A model generated the notes under the pieces. The model saw only the letters and a program-made list of their open reading frames with translations. It was not told the DNA's origin and ran no database searches. Below, in pieces: positions 54,476 to 62,786 of a DNA stretch of 64,000 nucleotides. The translations under genes and the position numbers were made by a program. The DNA comes from Granulosicoccus sp036478565. Lineage in GTDB: Bacteria > Pseudomonadota > Gammaproteobacteria > Granulosicoccales > Granulosicoccaceae. The number at the start of each line of letters is the position of its first letter. The stretch's first letter is position 1. The DNA is taken from assembly GCA_965224525.1 (NCBI GenBank), contig OZ245050.1, positions 2,542,001-2,606,000 of the forward strand. The letters are read 5' to 3'.

Positions 54476-55897
54476 ATGGCAAACAAAGCAAAAAATCACA
54501 AATCTACTCCTTCTACAGCCGAAGCTATCAACTGGTTTCGGCATGCGTCACCCTATATAAACGCCCACCGTGGCCGCACACTGGTGCTGTGCCTGCCTGG
54601 CAGTATGCTCAAAAGCGACCTGCTGCCGACACTCACTCACGATCTGACTCTACTCAGTCATCTGGGCCTGCGCCTCGTACTGTGTTTTGGATTGCGTGCG
54701 CAAATGGACGAACATCTGCGTAATTCTGCAACTGGGAGTCGTATTGTGGACGGACGCCGCGTAACAGACGTTGCTGCGTTGCAAACGATTGTTACGGCTT
54801 CGGGTCTGGCTCGCAGCGACCTTGAAGCGCGCCTCTCAATGGGGATGCCCAACACGCCGATGCGTGGCGCTCATCTATCAGTCTGCTCCGGTAATTTCGT
54901 CACCGCCCAGCCTTTTGGTGTTCATGATGGTGTGGACTTTCAGCACACTGGAGCCGTTCGCGAGATTCAGGTTGAGGCCATACAAAGTTTGCTGGAAGCA
55001 GGCCACCTGGTCATGCTGCCACCGCTTGGACATTCTTTAACAGGCGACATATTTAACCTGCCGGTTAGTGACATTGCTCTTGCAACAGCAATTGCGCTGG
55101 AGGCCGACAAACTGGTGTTTTTTGTGGATGAACTACCGCTCGATCAGGCAGGCATACCTGTGCGTCAAGCCAGCGCCACGCGCATTGAAAAGCTGCTTGC
55201 AAATTTGGCTAAACCGGAAAAAATACCATGCTCAGTGAACTCGAGCCGAAATTCTTCGGATACTGGCAGCACATCCGTAAATCAGGGGACTGATGAATTA
55301 GCCCGCATGTTATCGCTTGCGGTTTCTGCCAGCAGAAAAGGTGTAGAGCGCGTGCATTTGTTACGCACCGATGATCCCAACGCGCTGCTACGCGAACTGT
55401 TTACTGTCGATGGTAGCGGCACCATGGTCACAGCCGAGCGCTGGGAAACCGTTCGCCCGGCGACCATTAGGGACGTCGGCGGTATCATCGAATTGATTTC
55501 ACCGCTGCAGGCCAACGGCACGCTGGCAGTTCGTTCACGCGAACAGCTTGAACTCGACATAGAACAATTTGCTGTCAGCGAACGAGACGGTACGGTAATC
55601 GCCTGCGCCGCACTGTACCTGGACGATCAAGCGAGAGCGAACGGCACAGCGGAAATAGCTTGCGTGGCGACACATCCGGACTACCGGGGGGAAGGTCGCG
55701 CGGATCACCTGTTAAATCATCTTGAAACAGTGGCGAAAGAGGCTGGCAGTCAACAGGTTCTGTTGCTTAGCACCCGTACCGGCCATTGGTTCGTCGAGCG
55801 AGGCTATGTTGAGACATCACCGAATAACCTTCCTGACTCAAAACGTGGCAGTTACAACAGTCAGCGACAATCGAAAGTTTTTATCAAGCAGCTATAG
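54476..55897 (+). CDS. argA: amino-acid N-acetyltransferase (N-acetylglutamate synthase)
   Basis: ArgA makes N-acetylglutamate, the first step of arginine synthesis. The N-terminal 290 residues are an amino-acid-kinase-like domain (INAHRGRTLVLCLPGSML, the regulatory arginine site) and the C-terminal 140 a GNAT domain (ATIRDVGGIIELISPLQANG, EIACVATHPDYRGEGRADHL with the acetyl-CoA loop). The two-domain, 473-residue build is that of the classical gammaproteobacterial enzyme. A Ser/Asn-rich insert near residues 255-280 (SVNSSRNSSDTGST) separates the domains. Other arg genes are not nearby. Confidence 0.92.
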   Translation: MANKAKNHKSTPSTAEAINWFRHASPYINAHRGRTLVLCLPGSMLKSDLLPTLTHDLTLLSHLGLRLVLCFGLRAQMDEHLRNSATGSRIVDGRRVTDVAALQTIVTASGLARSDLEARLSMGMPNTPMRGAHLSVCSGNFVTAQPFGVHDGVDFQHTGAVREIQVEAIQSLLEAGHLVMLPPLGHSLTGDIFNLPVSDIALATAIALEADKLVFFVDELPLDQAGIPVRQASATRIEKLLANLAKPEKIPCSVNSSRNSSDTGSTSVNQGTDELARMLSLAVSASRKGVERVHLLRTDDPNALLRELFTVDGSGTMVTAERWETVRPATIRDVGGIIELISPLQANGTLAVRSREQLELDIEQFAVSERDGTVIACAALYLDDQARANGTAEIACVATHPDYRGEGRADHLLNHLETVAKEAGSQQVLLLSTRTGHWFVERGYVETSPNNLPDSKRGSYNSQRQSKVFIKQL

Positions 55898-56067
55898 AGA
55901 CAGGCTCCGATGACAGCACAGCCTCAACTGGCTACTCACCACTGTTACCCACCGGAGACTAAGTTTAGCCGGGTTGCCTTGGTACTCGTTAAACAGCGGT
56001 TTTCCGTACGCAAACAGGCTGATTAGTGTCTTTTTTGCCCTGTTTTTCAGCATCTTTTCAAATAATT

Positions 56068-56093
56068 TCAAAAAGTTACTGTGGTCCGACCCC
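56068..56093 (+). repeat. dispersed REP-like element at the ubiX 3' end
   Basis: TTTCAAAAAGTTACTGTGG then TCCGACCCC. The final C is also the last base of the ubiX TAG stop on the minus strand, so the element abuts the gene exactly. The preceding 90 bases are AT-rich, as in the other copies (CTGATTA, TTTTTT). Confidence 0.7.
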
Positions 56094-56704
56094 TATAAAC
56101 CCCAGCGAGGGGTGAGGATTTGTTCAATGCCGAGTTGGTCGAGCACTCGGGCTATGACGAAATCCACCAGGTCTTCGATGCTTTGAGGTTTGTTGTAGAA
56201 GGCCGGGTTGGGCGGCATGATGACAACGCCCGCTCGCGCAAGGCGCAACATGTTTTCCAGGTGAATGACGGAAAATGGCATTTCCCGCGGCATGACGATC
56301 AGCTGGCGACCTTCCTTAATGACGACATCGGCCGCTCGTTCCAGCAGACTGTTGCAGGTCCCGGCAGCAATTGACGCCAGTGTACCGGTGGTACATGGAC
56401 ATACGACCATTGCATCAGGGGCAGCTGAACCACTGGCAACAGGTGCTGTCCACTCCTCTTGTCCAAATGCGCAGAGTTGGCCGGGTTTTGCGCCATAACG
56501 TTCGGAAAATTCACTCTGCAACTGCGCTGTACGCGCTGGCACGGGTATGTTTGTATCCATACCCATAACGACTTTCGCCGGTTTGCTCATCAGCACATAG
56601 ACTTTACATTCCGCCTGAATCAGGCATTCGATGAGACGAAGCCCATACTGAATACCTGATGCGCCTGTCAAGGCAACGCAGACGGTTTTGCTGTAACTCA
56701 TCAT
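56093..56704 (-). CDS. ubiX: flavin prenyltransferase UbiX
   Basis: UbiX makes prenylated FMN, the cofactor of the decarboxylase UbiD, in ubiquinone synthesis. It has VALTGASGIQYGLRLIECL at the N-terminus, then VVCPCTTGTLASIAAGTC with the FMN-site residues and RQLIVMPREMPFSVIHLENM, the prenyl-binding stretch. It has 203 residues, typical. Translation may begin at either of the first two Met. The stop codon touches the dispersed repeat. ubiD is not in the window. Confidence 0.92.
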   Translation of the reverse strand: MMSYSKTVCVALTGASGIQYGLRLIECLIQAECKVYVLMSKPAKVVMGMDTNIPVPARTAQLQSEFSERYGAKPGQLCAFGQEEWTAPVASGSAAPDAMVVCPCTTGTLASIAAGTCNSLLERAADVVIKEGRQLIVMPREMPFSVIHLENMLRLARAGVVIMPPNPAFYNKPQSIEDLVDFVIARVLDQLGIEQILTPRWGL

Positions 56705-56778
56705 CTTGAACTAATGATCTAAAGTGTTGAATCTGCGCAATCTTTGCGGCCGATACGGCAAAGACCAAATTACTTGGC

Positions 56779-59700
56779 TCACGGCTGTATTACTATCTCC
56801 ACACGACGATTCTGCGCTCGACCAGGCCGAGTATTGTTGGGAGCTATCGGGCGATGCTGACCGAAACCAACAGCCGAGAGGCGTTCGGGATCCAAGCCAC
56901 CTTTGCTTTGCAGGTAGTTCACCGTGTTGGCGGACCGAGCTACCGAGAGTTCCCAGTTACTTGGGAAAATGGCCAGCAGATCGCCTGTCACAGGGATGCT
57001 ATCGGTATGTCCCTCAACGACAATCAGATTGTCGAATTCCTGCAAGGTTGTACCAACACGACTCATAAGATTACGACCAGAGGCACTAAGTCGAGCTCGA
57101 CCAGAGTTAAACAGCGCTTCACTTTTCAGATTCACGCCAATACTGTTGTCGTCCCGGAGCACCACTTGCGTATCTTCTATGCCACCGGCTTTCAGGCTGG
57201 CTTCAATGCTGTCACGAAGTGTTTGCGCAGCCTGTTGCTGAGCGTCCGTACCTTGTTTAATCAGGGCAAGTTTGCCAGCCAGGTTTTCAGCCAGCGCAGT
57301 CTGGTCACTGGCAGTAGATTCTGCCGCAACTTTTGCCGTTTCCAGTTCACCAGTTTGCGATTTTAACTTGTCTATTTCTTCACTAAGGTTTACCTGTGTC
57401 TTGCCCAGCTCTGCTTCAAGCGATGCTTTCTCCTCGTCCAGACTTGCAAACTTATTCTCAAGCTCGGCGCGCATCGCCCTCGCATCCGTCAGTTCACCTT
57501 CCAGAGAATCGACCCGCTCCTGCAGGCCACTGGAGTCAGTTTCAAAAGTTGACTTCAGTGTCTGGATTTCAGTACCACGTGCATTAAGTGACGCAAGTGA
57601 TTCAGCCAGTTCAGTATCAAGCGAAGTTCGCTGTTGCTCAAGCTCAGCCAGTTTTGTCTCAAGGCCTGTTACACCCCCTTCCAGTTCACCTATTTGGTCC
57701 TGAGCTGCTGCCAGCTCATCCGCCGTGGAGCTCAACTCCGATCCACGCTCCTCAACAGATGTATTGGCTACTGACAGCTCACCTTCGAGCTCTCCGACTT
57801 TCGCACCAAGTTCCAGCAGCTCAGCTTGCAGCCCGTCACGTTCGCCACCAACACTGGTTACTTCAGATTCTAGCGCGGAAATACGAGCTTCATATCCAGT
57901 GGTTTGTTCGCCAGTCTGCGTCGCCATGTCATCCCGCTCACTTTGCAAACTGTTCAGCTGATCGCTTAAACCGGTGTTGTCATTCTCCAGGCCGGCAAGC
58001 TGCTCCATCATGGATTCACGTTCACTGTGCAATTCAGCCATTTCGCCCTGCACACCAGCCGAACTGGTTTCAAGCAGCGTTTGCATCTGTCCAAGTTTTG
58101 CTTGTAATGCCGACTTTTGCTCCAGTAATCCATTGAGTTCATCAACGCTAGCTGCCGATGCTCCAACACTTTCTTCAAGCTCGGAGACCTTTGCGACCAG
58201 CTGCTCCCGTTCGTCCTCCAGTCCGGTTGCACGTGTGCGTAACTCAGCTATTGCAGGCTTCTGCAAATCAATGGTCGCATTAGCCTCGACAAGTTCGGAT
58301 TCGAGACCTGCAAGCGCCGGAGTTTGCTGTTTCAGCATTGCATTGGTGTTATTCAACTCACCGCGCATGGACGCCATTTCGGTGCTGTAGCTGCCAATCT
58401 CCTTGCGCATTGAAGCCATTTCTGTGTCGTAGCCACCAAGGTCTTTACGCATGGAAGCCATCTCTGTGTCGTAGCCACCAAGGTCCTTGTGTAACGACGC
58501 TACCTCGCTGTTGTAGCCAGCAAGCCTCTCATGCAAAGAGGCAATTTCAACGTCCTTGGCCTCCACTTCGCCCAACGCCGCTTCAAGCTCGACACTGGAC
58601 GCTGATTCAGCGACCGCTGCATCCAGCCGGCTTTGCATACTACCCAACGCCAGTTGTAAATCACTCTTCTGGCCTCGCAGCGTTGCAGACTGAGCTGTCA
58701 GTTCTTCAAGACGCGTCTCAAGCTCCAGCTCGTTCGCTGCATAATTCCCGGTCGCTGTATTAATGGAAGCCATCTGGACATCCCGGCTGTCTATCTCTTT
58801 GCGCATGGAGGCCATCTCGGCGGAGTAGCTGTCTATTTCACGTCGCATGGAGGCCATTTCAACGCTGTAGCTACCTACATCGTCGTTCAACGATGCAATT
58901 TCCAGATCCTTCGTCCGCACCTGGCCAAACGCCGCTTCCAGGTCCATGTTGGCGGTATCGGTGGAGCCGGCCAGCGTCACTCTGGATTCGGATAGCTGTA
59001 CCTCGGTATCTTCCAGTGCTGTTTGGGTTTCAGACAGCAGTGTCTCTGTATTTTTCAGACTACTACGGCTCGTCATCAGATCGCCTTCAACGGTAACCAC
59101 ACGGTCGCGCAACCCGGTCAGTTGGGACTCCAGCATGGATTTGTGAACTTCCAGTTCGCCTATTTCGGCATTCAATACGGCCTGGTCGATGTCATATAGC
59201 GTCAGCAGCGAGTTGTAGCTATTCTGCGCATTTGCCAGAGCACCGCTATTCTGATTAGTCGACGCAATCAAAGTCTGCACCTGTCCGTCAACAATCCCAA
59301 GCCGCTGGTCGCGCTCGCCGATAATCTGGTCTTTTCCGGCAAGCTCTTCTTGTACATCGGATAGCTGCAGCTCCAGAGTAGCCAGGGTGTCGTCACGTTG
59401 CATGGCAAACACCGCCAGTTCTTCGCTTGTCGCATTGAACTGCGCTTCCACATTCTCCAGCTGAGCTTCAAGCGCGGAACTGTCCGCAGTAGCACGTTGT
59501 GCCAGCACAAGTTGCTCATCAAGTTCCGTTGTCAAGGTGGACACCTGACCACGAAATGCCTGCATATTCGAGTCACGGCCCATGAGCGACGCTTGTGTGC
59601 GTTCCAGATAGCTTCGGGTACGCACAAGTTCGGTATTAACAACACCTAACTCTGCAACCTGCGATTCAAGCCCGGTGTTCAAATCCGTGGCATTTGCCAA

Positions 59701-60054
59701 TTCCGCTTCAAGCGTATCGCGTTCGGTGCTGATCGCCGCTATCTGCGTGCGTAAATCAGTAAGCTTGTTGTCTCGACCCACCAGTGACTGGCGCGTGGTG
59801 TCGAGATAGTTATTGGCTCGATCAAGCTCCGTGGCGGTGCTCGCCAGATTTTGTAACGTGTTTTCAAGCTCGGTATTCGATACCACAACATCGGCTTGCA
59901 GCTCGGCCCGTTCTGCCGAGGTGCCCTTGAGTTCATAGCCCGTATTGGAACGCGCGATCCATGCGGTCATCAGCGCCAGAATAGCCAGGCCTGATAGTAT
60001 GAATTTAATCTGGTATGAGGACTTGCTGGGCGCTTTTTCGAAGTCTCTGAACAT
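56779..60054 (-). CDS. giant coiled-coil OmpA-family protein
   Basis: A 1091-residue protein with one N-terminal membrane segment (IKFILSGLAILALMTAWIA, about residues 17-35), an enormous coiled coil of about 900 residues and a C-terminal OmpA domain (about 985-1091) that should bind peptidoglycan: VVEGHTDSIPVTGDLLAIF, NWELSVARSANTVNYLQ and GRAQNRRVEIVI. It thus resembles a stretched MotB-like or Lpp-like tie between the inner membrane and the wall. The coil contains internal repeats around MASMRKEI at about residues 391-428 and 505-558. It is almost free of Cys and Pro. No signal cleavage site is seen, so it stays anchored in the inner membrane. The function is not known. Confidence 0.82.
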   Translation of the reverse strand: MFRDFEKAPSKSSYQIKFILSGLAILALMTAWIARSNTGYELKGTSAERAELQADVVVSNTELENTLQNLASTATELDRANNYLDTTRQSLVGRDNKLTDLRTQIAAISTERDTLEAELANATDLNTGLESQVAELGVVNTELVRTRSYLERTQASLMGRDSNMQAFRGQVSTLTTELDEQLVLAQRATADSSALEAQLENVEAQFNATSEELAVFAMQRDDTLATLELQLSDVQEELAGKDQIIGERDQRLGIVDGQVQTLIASTNQNSGALANAQNSYNSLLTLYDIDQAVLNAEIGELEVHKSMLESQLTGLRDRVVTVEGDLMTSRSSLKNTETLLSETQTALEDTEVQLSESRVTLAGSTDTANMDLEAAFGQVRTKDLEIASLNDDVGSYSVEMASMRREIDSYSAEMASMRKEIDSRDVQMASINTATGNYAANELELETRLEELTAQSATLRGQKSDLQLALGSMQSRLDAAVAESASSVELEAALGEVEAKDVEIASLHERLAGYNSEVASLHKDLGGYDTEMASMRKDLGGYDTEMASMRKEIGSYSTEMASMRGELNNTNAMLKQQTPALAGLESELVEANATIDLQKPAIAELRTRATGLEDEREQLVAKVSELEESVGASAASVDELNGLLEQKSALQAKLGQMQTLLETSSAGVQGEMAELHSERESMMEQLAGLENDNTGLSDQLNSLQSERDDMATQTGEQTTGYEARISALESEVTSVGGERDGLQAELLELGAKVGELEGELSVANTSVEERGSELSSTADELAAAQDQIGELEGGVTGLETKLAELEQQRTSLDTELAESLASLNARGTEIQTLKSTFETDSSGLQERVDSLEGELTDARAMRAELENKFASLDEEKASLEAELGKTQVNLSEEIDKLKSQTGELETAKVAAESTASDQTALAENLAGKLALIKQGTDAQQQAAQTLRDSIEASLKAGGIEDTQVVLRDDNSIGVNLKSEALFNSGRARLSASGRNLMSRVGTTLQEFDNLIVVEGHTDSIPVTGDLLAIFPSNWELSVARSANTVNYLQSKGGLDPERLSAVGFGQHRPIAPNNTRPGRAQNRRVEIVIQP

Positions 60055-60230
60055 GCGAATGGTTCCGGTGGTCTTATCTGGCGAACTGTTTCGAACAGCA
60101 CCCCATCCTAGCGAAAAGCGATTCCCGCCACAATCTCGACACCCGAAATAAATCGTGCAGTAAACTGTACCGGCTCCAGCAAAGCCGCTGGCGACCCGTT
60201 TCCACTAACAATCTAACAGGAATTTCCAGA

Positions 60231-61529
60231 GTGAAAGTCCACCTCAGCGCGCTTGGCTGCCGCCTCAATGAAGCCGAGCTCGAGCAATGGGCCGCCGATT
60301 TCACACAGGCGGGCTATATATTGTCCGACTCGGCGGGAGATGCCGATGTCATGGTCATGAATACCTGCGCTGTGACACGCGAAGCGGTGGCCAAATCGAG
60401 ACGGAAACTCAATCGGCTACAACGCGAAAATCCGGCCGCAAAGCTTGTCGTCAGTGGCTGCTACAGCTCTCTGGAGTCTTCTGCCTCGCTGGCAGAGCTT
60501 GGCGTCGACCTAGTTGTACCAAATACCGACAAGGATCGACTGGTGCCATTGACCCACCAGGCTTTCGCCGATGCGGCGATGCCGGAAGGCGCGACCCAAC
60601 CTGACGGAGCGCCGCTATTTCGGCGCAATCGCCATCGCGCATTCATCAAAATTCAGGACGGCTGTCGCTACCGCTGTACTTTCTGCATTGTGACAGTGGC
60701 GCGAGGCCCGGAGCGCAGCCGTCAAATCAGCGAAATCCTCAATGAGGTTCGTGCACTTCATAAGGACGGCGTTCGCGAGATCGTATTGACGGGCGTGCAT
60801 GTTGGCGGCTACGGCCACGAGTTGGACACCGATCTGGCCACTCTGGTGCGTGCTTTGCTCGCCGAGACAGAGATGGAGCGCATCCGATTTGCCTCAGTAG
60901 AGCCCTGGGACTTGTCGCCAGACTTTTTCGACTTGTTTGTCAATCCGCGAGTGCAGCCACATATGCATCTGCCGTTGCAAAGCGGCTGCGACTCAGTTCT
61001 GAAACGTATGGCACGACGTTGCAAGACTAAGGATTTTGCCAATCTGACTCGCACGCTGTACGAAACCGAGCCCGGCTTCAACGTGACCACTGATATTATT
61101 ACCGGTTTCCCGGGTGAGAGTGACGCCGAGTGGCGCCAGACGATGGACTTCATCAGAACCCAGGCATTTGGCCACATTCATGTATTCACATATTCCGAGC
61201 GCGAAGGTACAAAAGCTGCAAACCTGCCAGACAGCGTGCCACTGGCCGTCAGGCAAATACGCAGCCGCGAACTGCGTACACTAGCGGACGAGCTGCGTAA
61301 TAGTCGCCTGCAAGCGGCTATCGGAGAAACAGTTTCCGTTTTATGGGAACGGGGCAAACGTATCACCCTCGACAAAGGCGGCGAAGGCTGGCAGCACGCC
61401 GGCTATACACCGAACTACCTGAAGGTCTGCACCACCAGCTCCAACAATCTCGCCAACCAGATCCTGCCTACCCTCATCACATCCCTCGACACCAATCTCT
61501 TATGGGGTCGGACCACAGCAACTGATTGA
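60231..61529 (+). CDS. mtaB: tRNA t6A37 methylthiotransferase MtaB
   Basis: A radical-SAM methylthiotransferase of the MtaB branch that converts t6A37 to ms2t6A37 in tRNA. The N-terminus VHLSALGCRLNEAELEQWAA carries the first Cys, with VMNTCAVTREA and VSGCYSSLE later. The SAM cluster motif is CRYRCTFCIVTVARGPERSR. A C-terminal TRAM-like part follows. It has 432 residues. The start is a GTG with AGGA nine bases upstream. The last residues, LLWGRTTATD, and the stop are encoded by the dispersed repeat in the same frame as in rimO. Confidence 0.92.
   Translation: MKVHLSALGCRLNEAELEQWAADFTQAGYILSDSAGDADVMVMNTCAVTREAVAKSRRKLNRLQRENPAAKLVVSGCYSSLESSASLAELGVDLVVPNTDKDRLVPLTHQAFADAAMPEGATQPDGAPLFRRNRHRAFIKIQDGCRYRCTFCIVTVARGPERSRQISEILNEVRALHKDGVREIVLTGVHVGGYGHELDTDLATLVRALLAETEMERIRFASVEPWDLSPDFFDLFVNPRVQPHMHLPLQSGCDSVLKRMARRCKTKDFANLTRTLYETEPGFNVTTDIITGFPGESDAEWRQTMDFIRTQAFGHIHVFTYSEREGTKAANLPDSVPLAVRQIRSRELRTLADELRNSRLQAAIGETVSVLWERGKRITLDKGGEGWQHAGYTPNYLKVCTTSSNNLANQILPTLITSLDTNLLWGRTTATD
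61504..61529 (-). repeat. dispersed REP-like element at the mtaB 3' end
   Basis: GGGGTCGGACCACAGCAACT then GATTGA, giving the final codons and the TGA stop of mtaB. It forms an inverted pair with the copy at 61890-61915, 360 bases away. Confidence 0.75.
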
Positions 61530-61961
61530 TATTCAACTATTTATACCAGTCACAATGGCCTATTGCGACCTTAAACCAGGCTCCAGCTACTGAAAAACTG
61601 CGATTTAAGCATGAGGTTCAAGTGGGTATCTGGCCGCGTCCGCCAGTCGTCAGGAGTCGTTCGGCTGTCATGCGCAAAAACCAAATCCGCATTGGGACAG
61701 CTACACCTCGTAGTATCCAAACATCAGTACTGATGCGCAGGTGGGCAACAGTGCGAAGCCATCGTTTCAATCAATTTTGCGCCGGATCGATTAAGGGTTT
61801 CAGCTCGCGCCTATTTGCCCTATATCCGCTAATAAAAAGCTGTTTTAAGCTCGCTATAGCTCTTTGATACTGACATATATACCTAATAATCAAATAGTTA
61901 CTGTGGTCCGACCCCGTTAATCCGCCCCGTTAATTTCCCGTTAATTTAACTACCCCGATAG
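61530..61961. other. 432-base spacer bounded by two inverted repeat copies
   Basis: No gene is supported. A 113-codon frame (61526-61867) is open but has no ribosome-binding site or plausible protein composition. The spacer lies between inverted copies of the dispersed element, so the whole unit could be a longer REPIN-like or transposon-derived element that has lost its coding content. Just before the right copy the AT-rich body has the usual AATAAAAAGC stretch. Confidence 0.5.
61890..61915 (+). repeat. dispersed REP-like element, copy near the ureidoglycine gene
   Basis: ATCAAATAGTTACTGTGG then TCCGACCCC, followed by a small repeat of CCCGTTAAT (three times between 61913 and 61944). It ends 46 bases before the stop of the ureidoglycine aminohydrolase gene. 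Confidence 0.7.
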
Positions 61962-62786
61962 CTACCCTAACGGCATGTGTCGGTTAACGTTTTTGTAAAG
62001 CAGGTAGCGAAAACTTCCGGGGCCGCCGGCGTAGCAGGCTTGTGGGCAGAAGGCGCGTAACCACATGAAGTCTCCTGCCTGCACTTCAACCCAGTCGTTG
62101 TTCAGTCGGTACACGGCTTTACCTTCCAATACGTACAGACCATGTTCCATCACGTGTGTTTCCAGAAAAGGGATAACGCCGCCCGGCTCCAGAGTGACGA
62201 TATTCACGTGCATGTCATGTCGCATGTCGTCCGGCTCGACAAATCGGCTAGTCGACCAGACCCCATCTGTACCAGGCATGGCTATTGGCTTGATATCCTT
62301 ATCGGATGTAACGAATGCAGGTGGTGCATCAATACCGGTCACGGCCTCGTAAGGCTTTCGAATCCAGTGAAAGCGTGCACTAGAGTCTGAGGTATTGTTC
62401 AGCGCCCACTTGGACGCTGGCGGCAGGTAGGCATAACCTCCGGGCCCAAGTAAGTGGGTAGCGTCATCTATGGTCAACGAGACTTCGCCCTCCATGACAA
62501 AAAGCACCCCTTCTGCCAAAGAATCCGGCTCCGGGTTATCTGCACCACCACCTGCCGAGACTTCCATGATGTACTGGGAAAACGTGGTAGCAAAACCCGA
62601 TAGCGGCCTGGCGATAACCCACAACCGCGTATGCCGCCAGTTTGGCAAATAACTAGTGACTATATCGCGCAGTACTCCACGCGGCAGTACGGCATAAGCC
62701 TCGGTAAAGATGGCCCGATCAGTCAGTAGATCTGACTGATCGGGTAAACCACCTCGTGGCGCGTAATACGTTGGCACTCTAGCCAT
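61962..62786 (-). CDS. allE: (S)-ureidoglycine aminohydrolase
   Basis: A bicupin metalloenzyme that releases ammonia from ureidoglycine in the breakdown of purines via allantoin. The first cupin is in VLFVMEGEVSLTIDDATHLL and the second in EPGGVIPFLETHVMEHGLYV, with a metal-binding His/Glu set (ETHVMEHG) and LEGKAVYRLNNDWVEVQAGD. The opening YYAPRGGLPDQSDLLTDRA is family-typical. It has 274 residues. Its ATG shares one base with the permease stop (TGATG), so the two are coupled. The other allantoin genes may lie beyond the right edge. Confidence 0.88.
   Translation of the reverse strand: MARVPTYYAPRGGLPDQSDLLTDRAIFTEAYAVLPRGVLRDIVTSYLPNWRHTRLWVIARPLSGFATTFSQYIMEVSAGGGADNPEPDSLAEGVLFVMEGEVSLTIDDATHLLGPGGYAYLPPASKWALNNTSDSSARFHWIRKPYEAVTGIDAPPAFVTSDKDIKPIAMPGTDGVWSTSRFVEPDDMRHDMHVNIVTLEPGGVIPFLETHVMEHGLYVLEGKAVYRLNNDWVEVQAGDFMWLRAFCPQACYAGGPGSFRYLLYKNVNRHMPLG

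Noticed and set aside
61526..61867. 113-codon frame after mtaB
   Set aside because: It begins at the last base region of the repeat element, has no Shine-Dalgarno site and an implausible composition; more likely non-coding.
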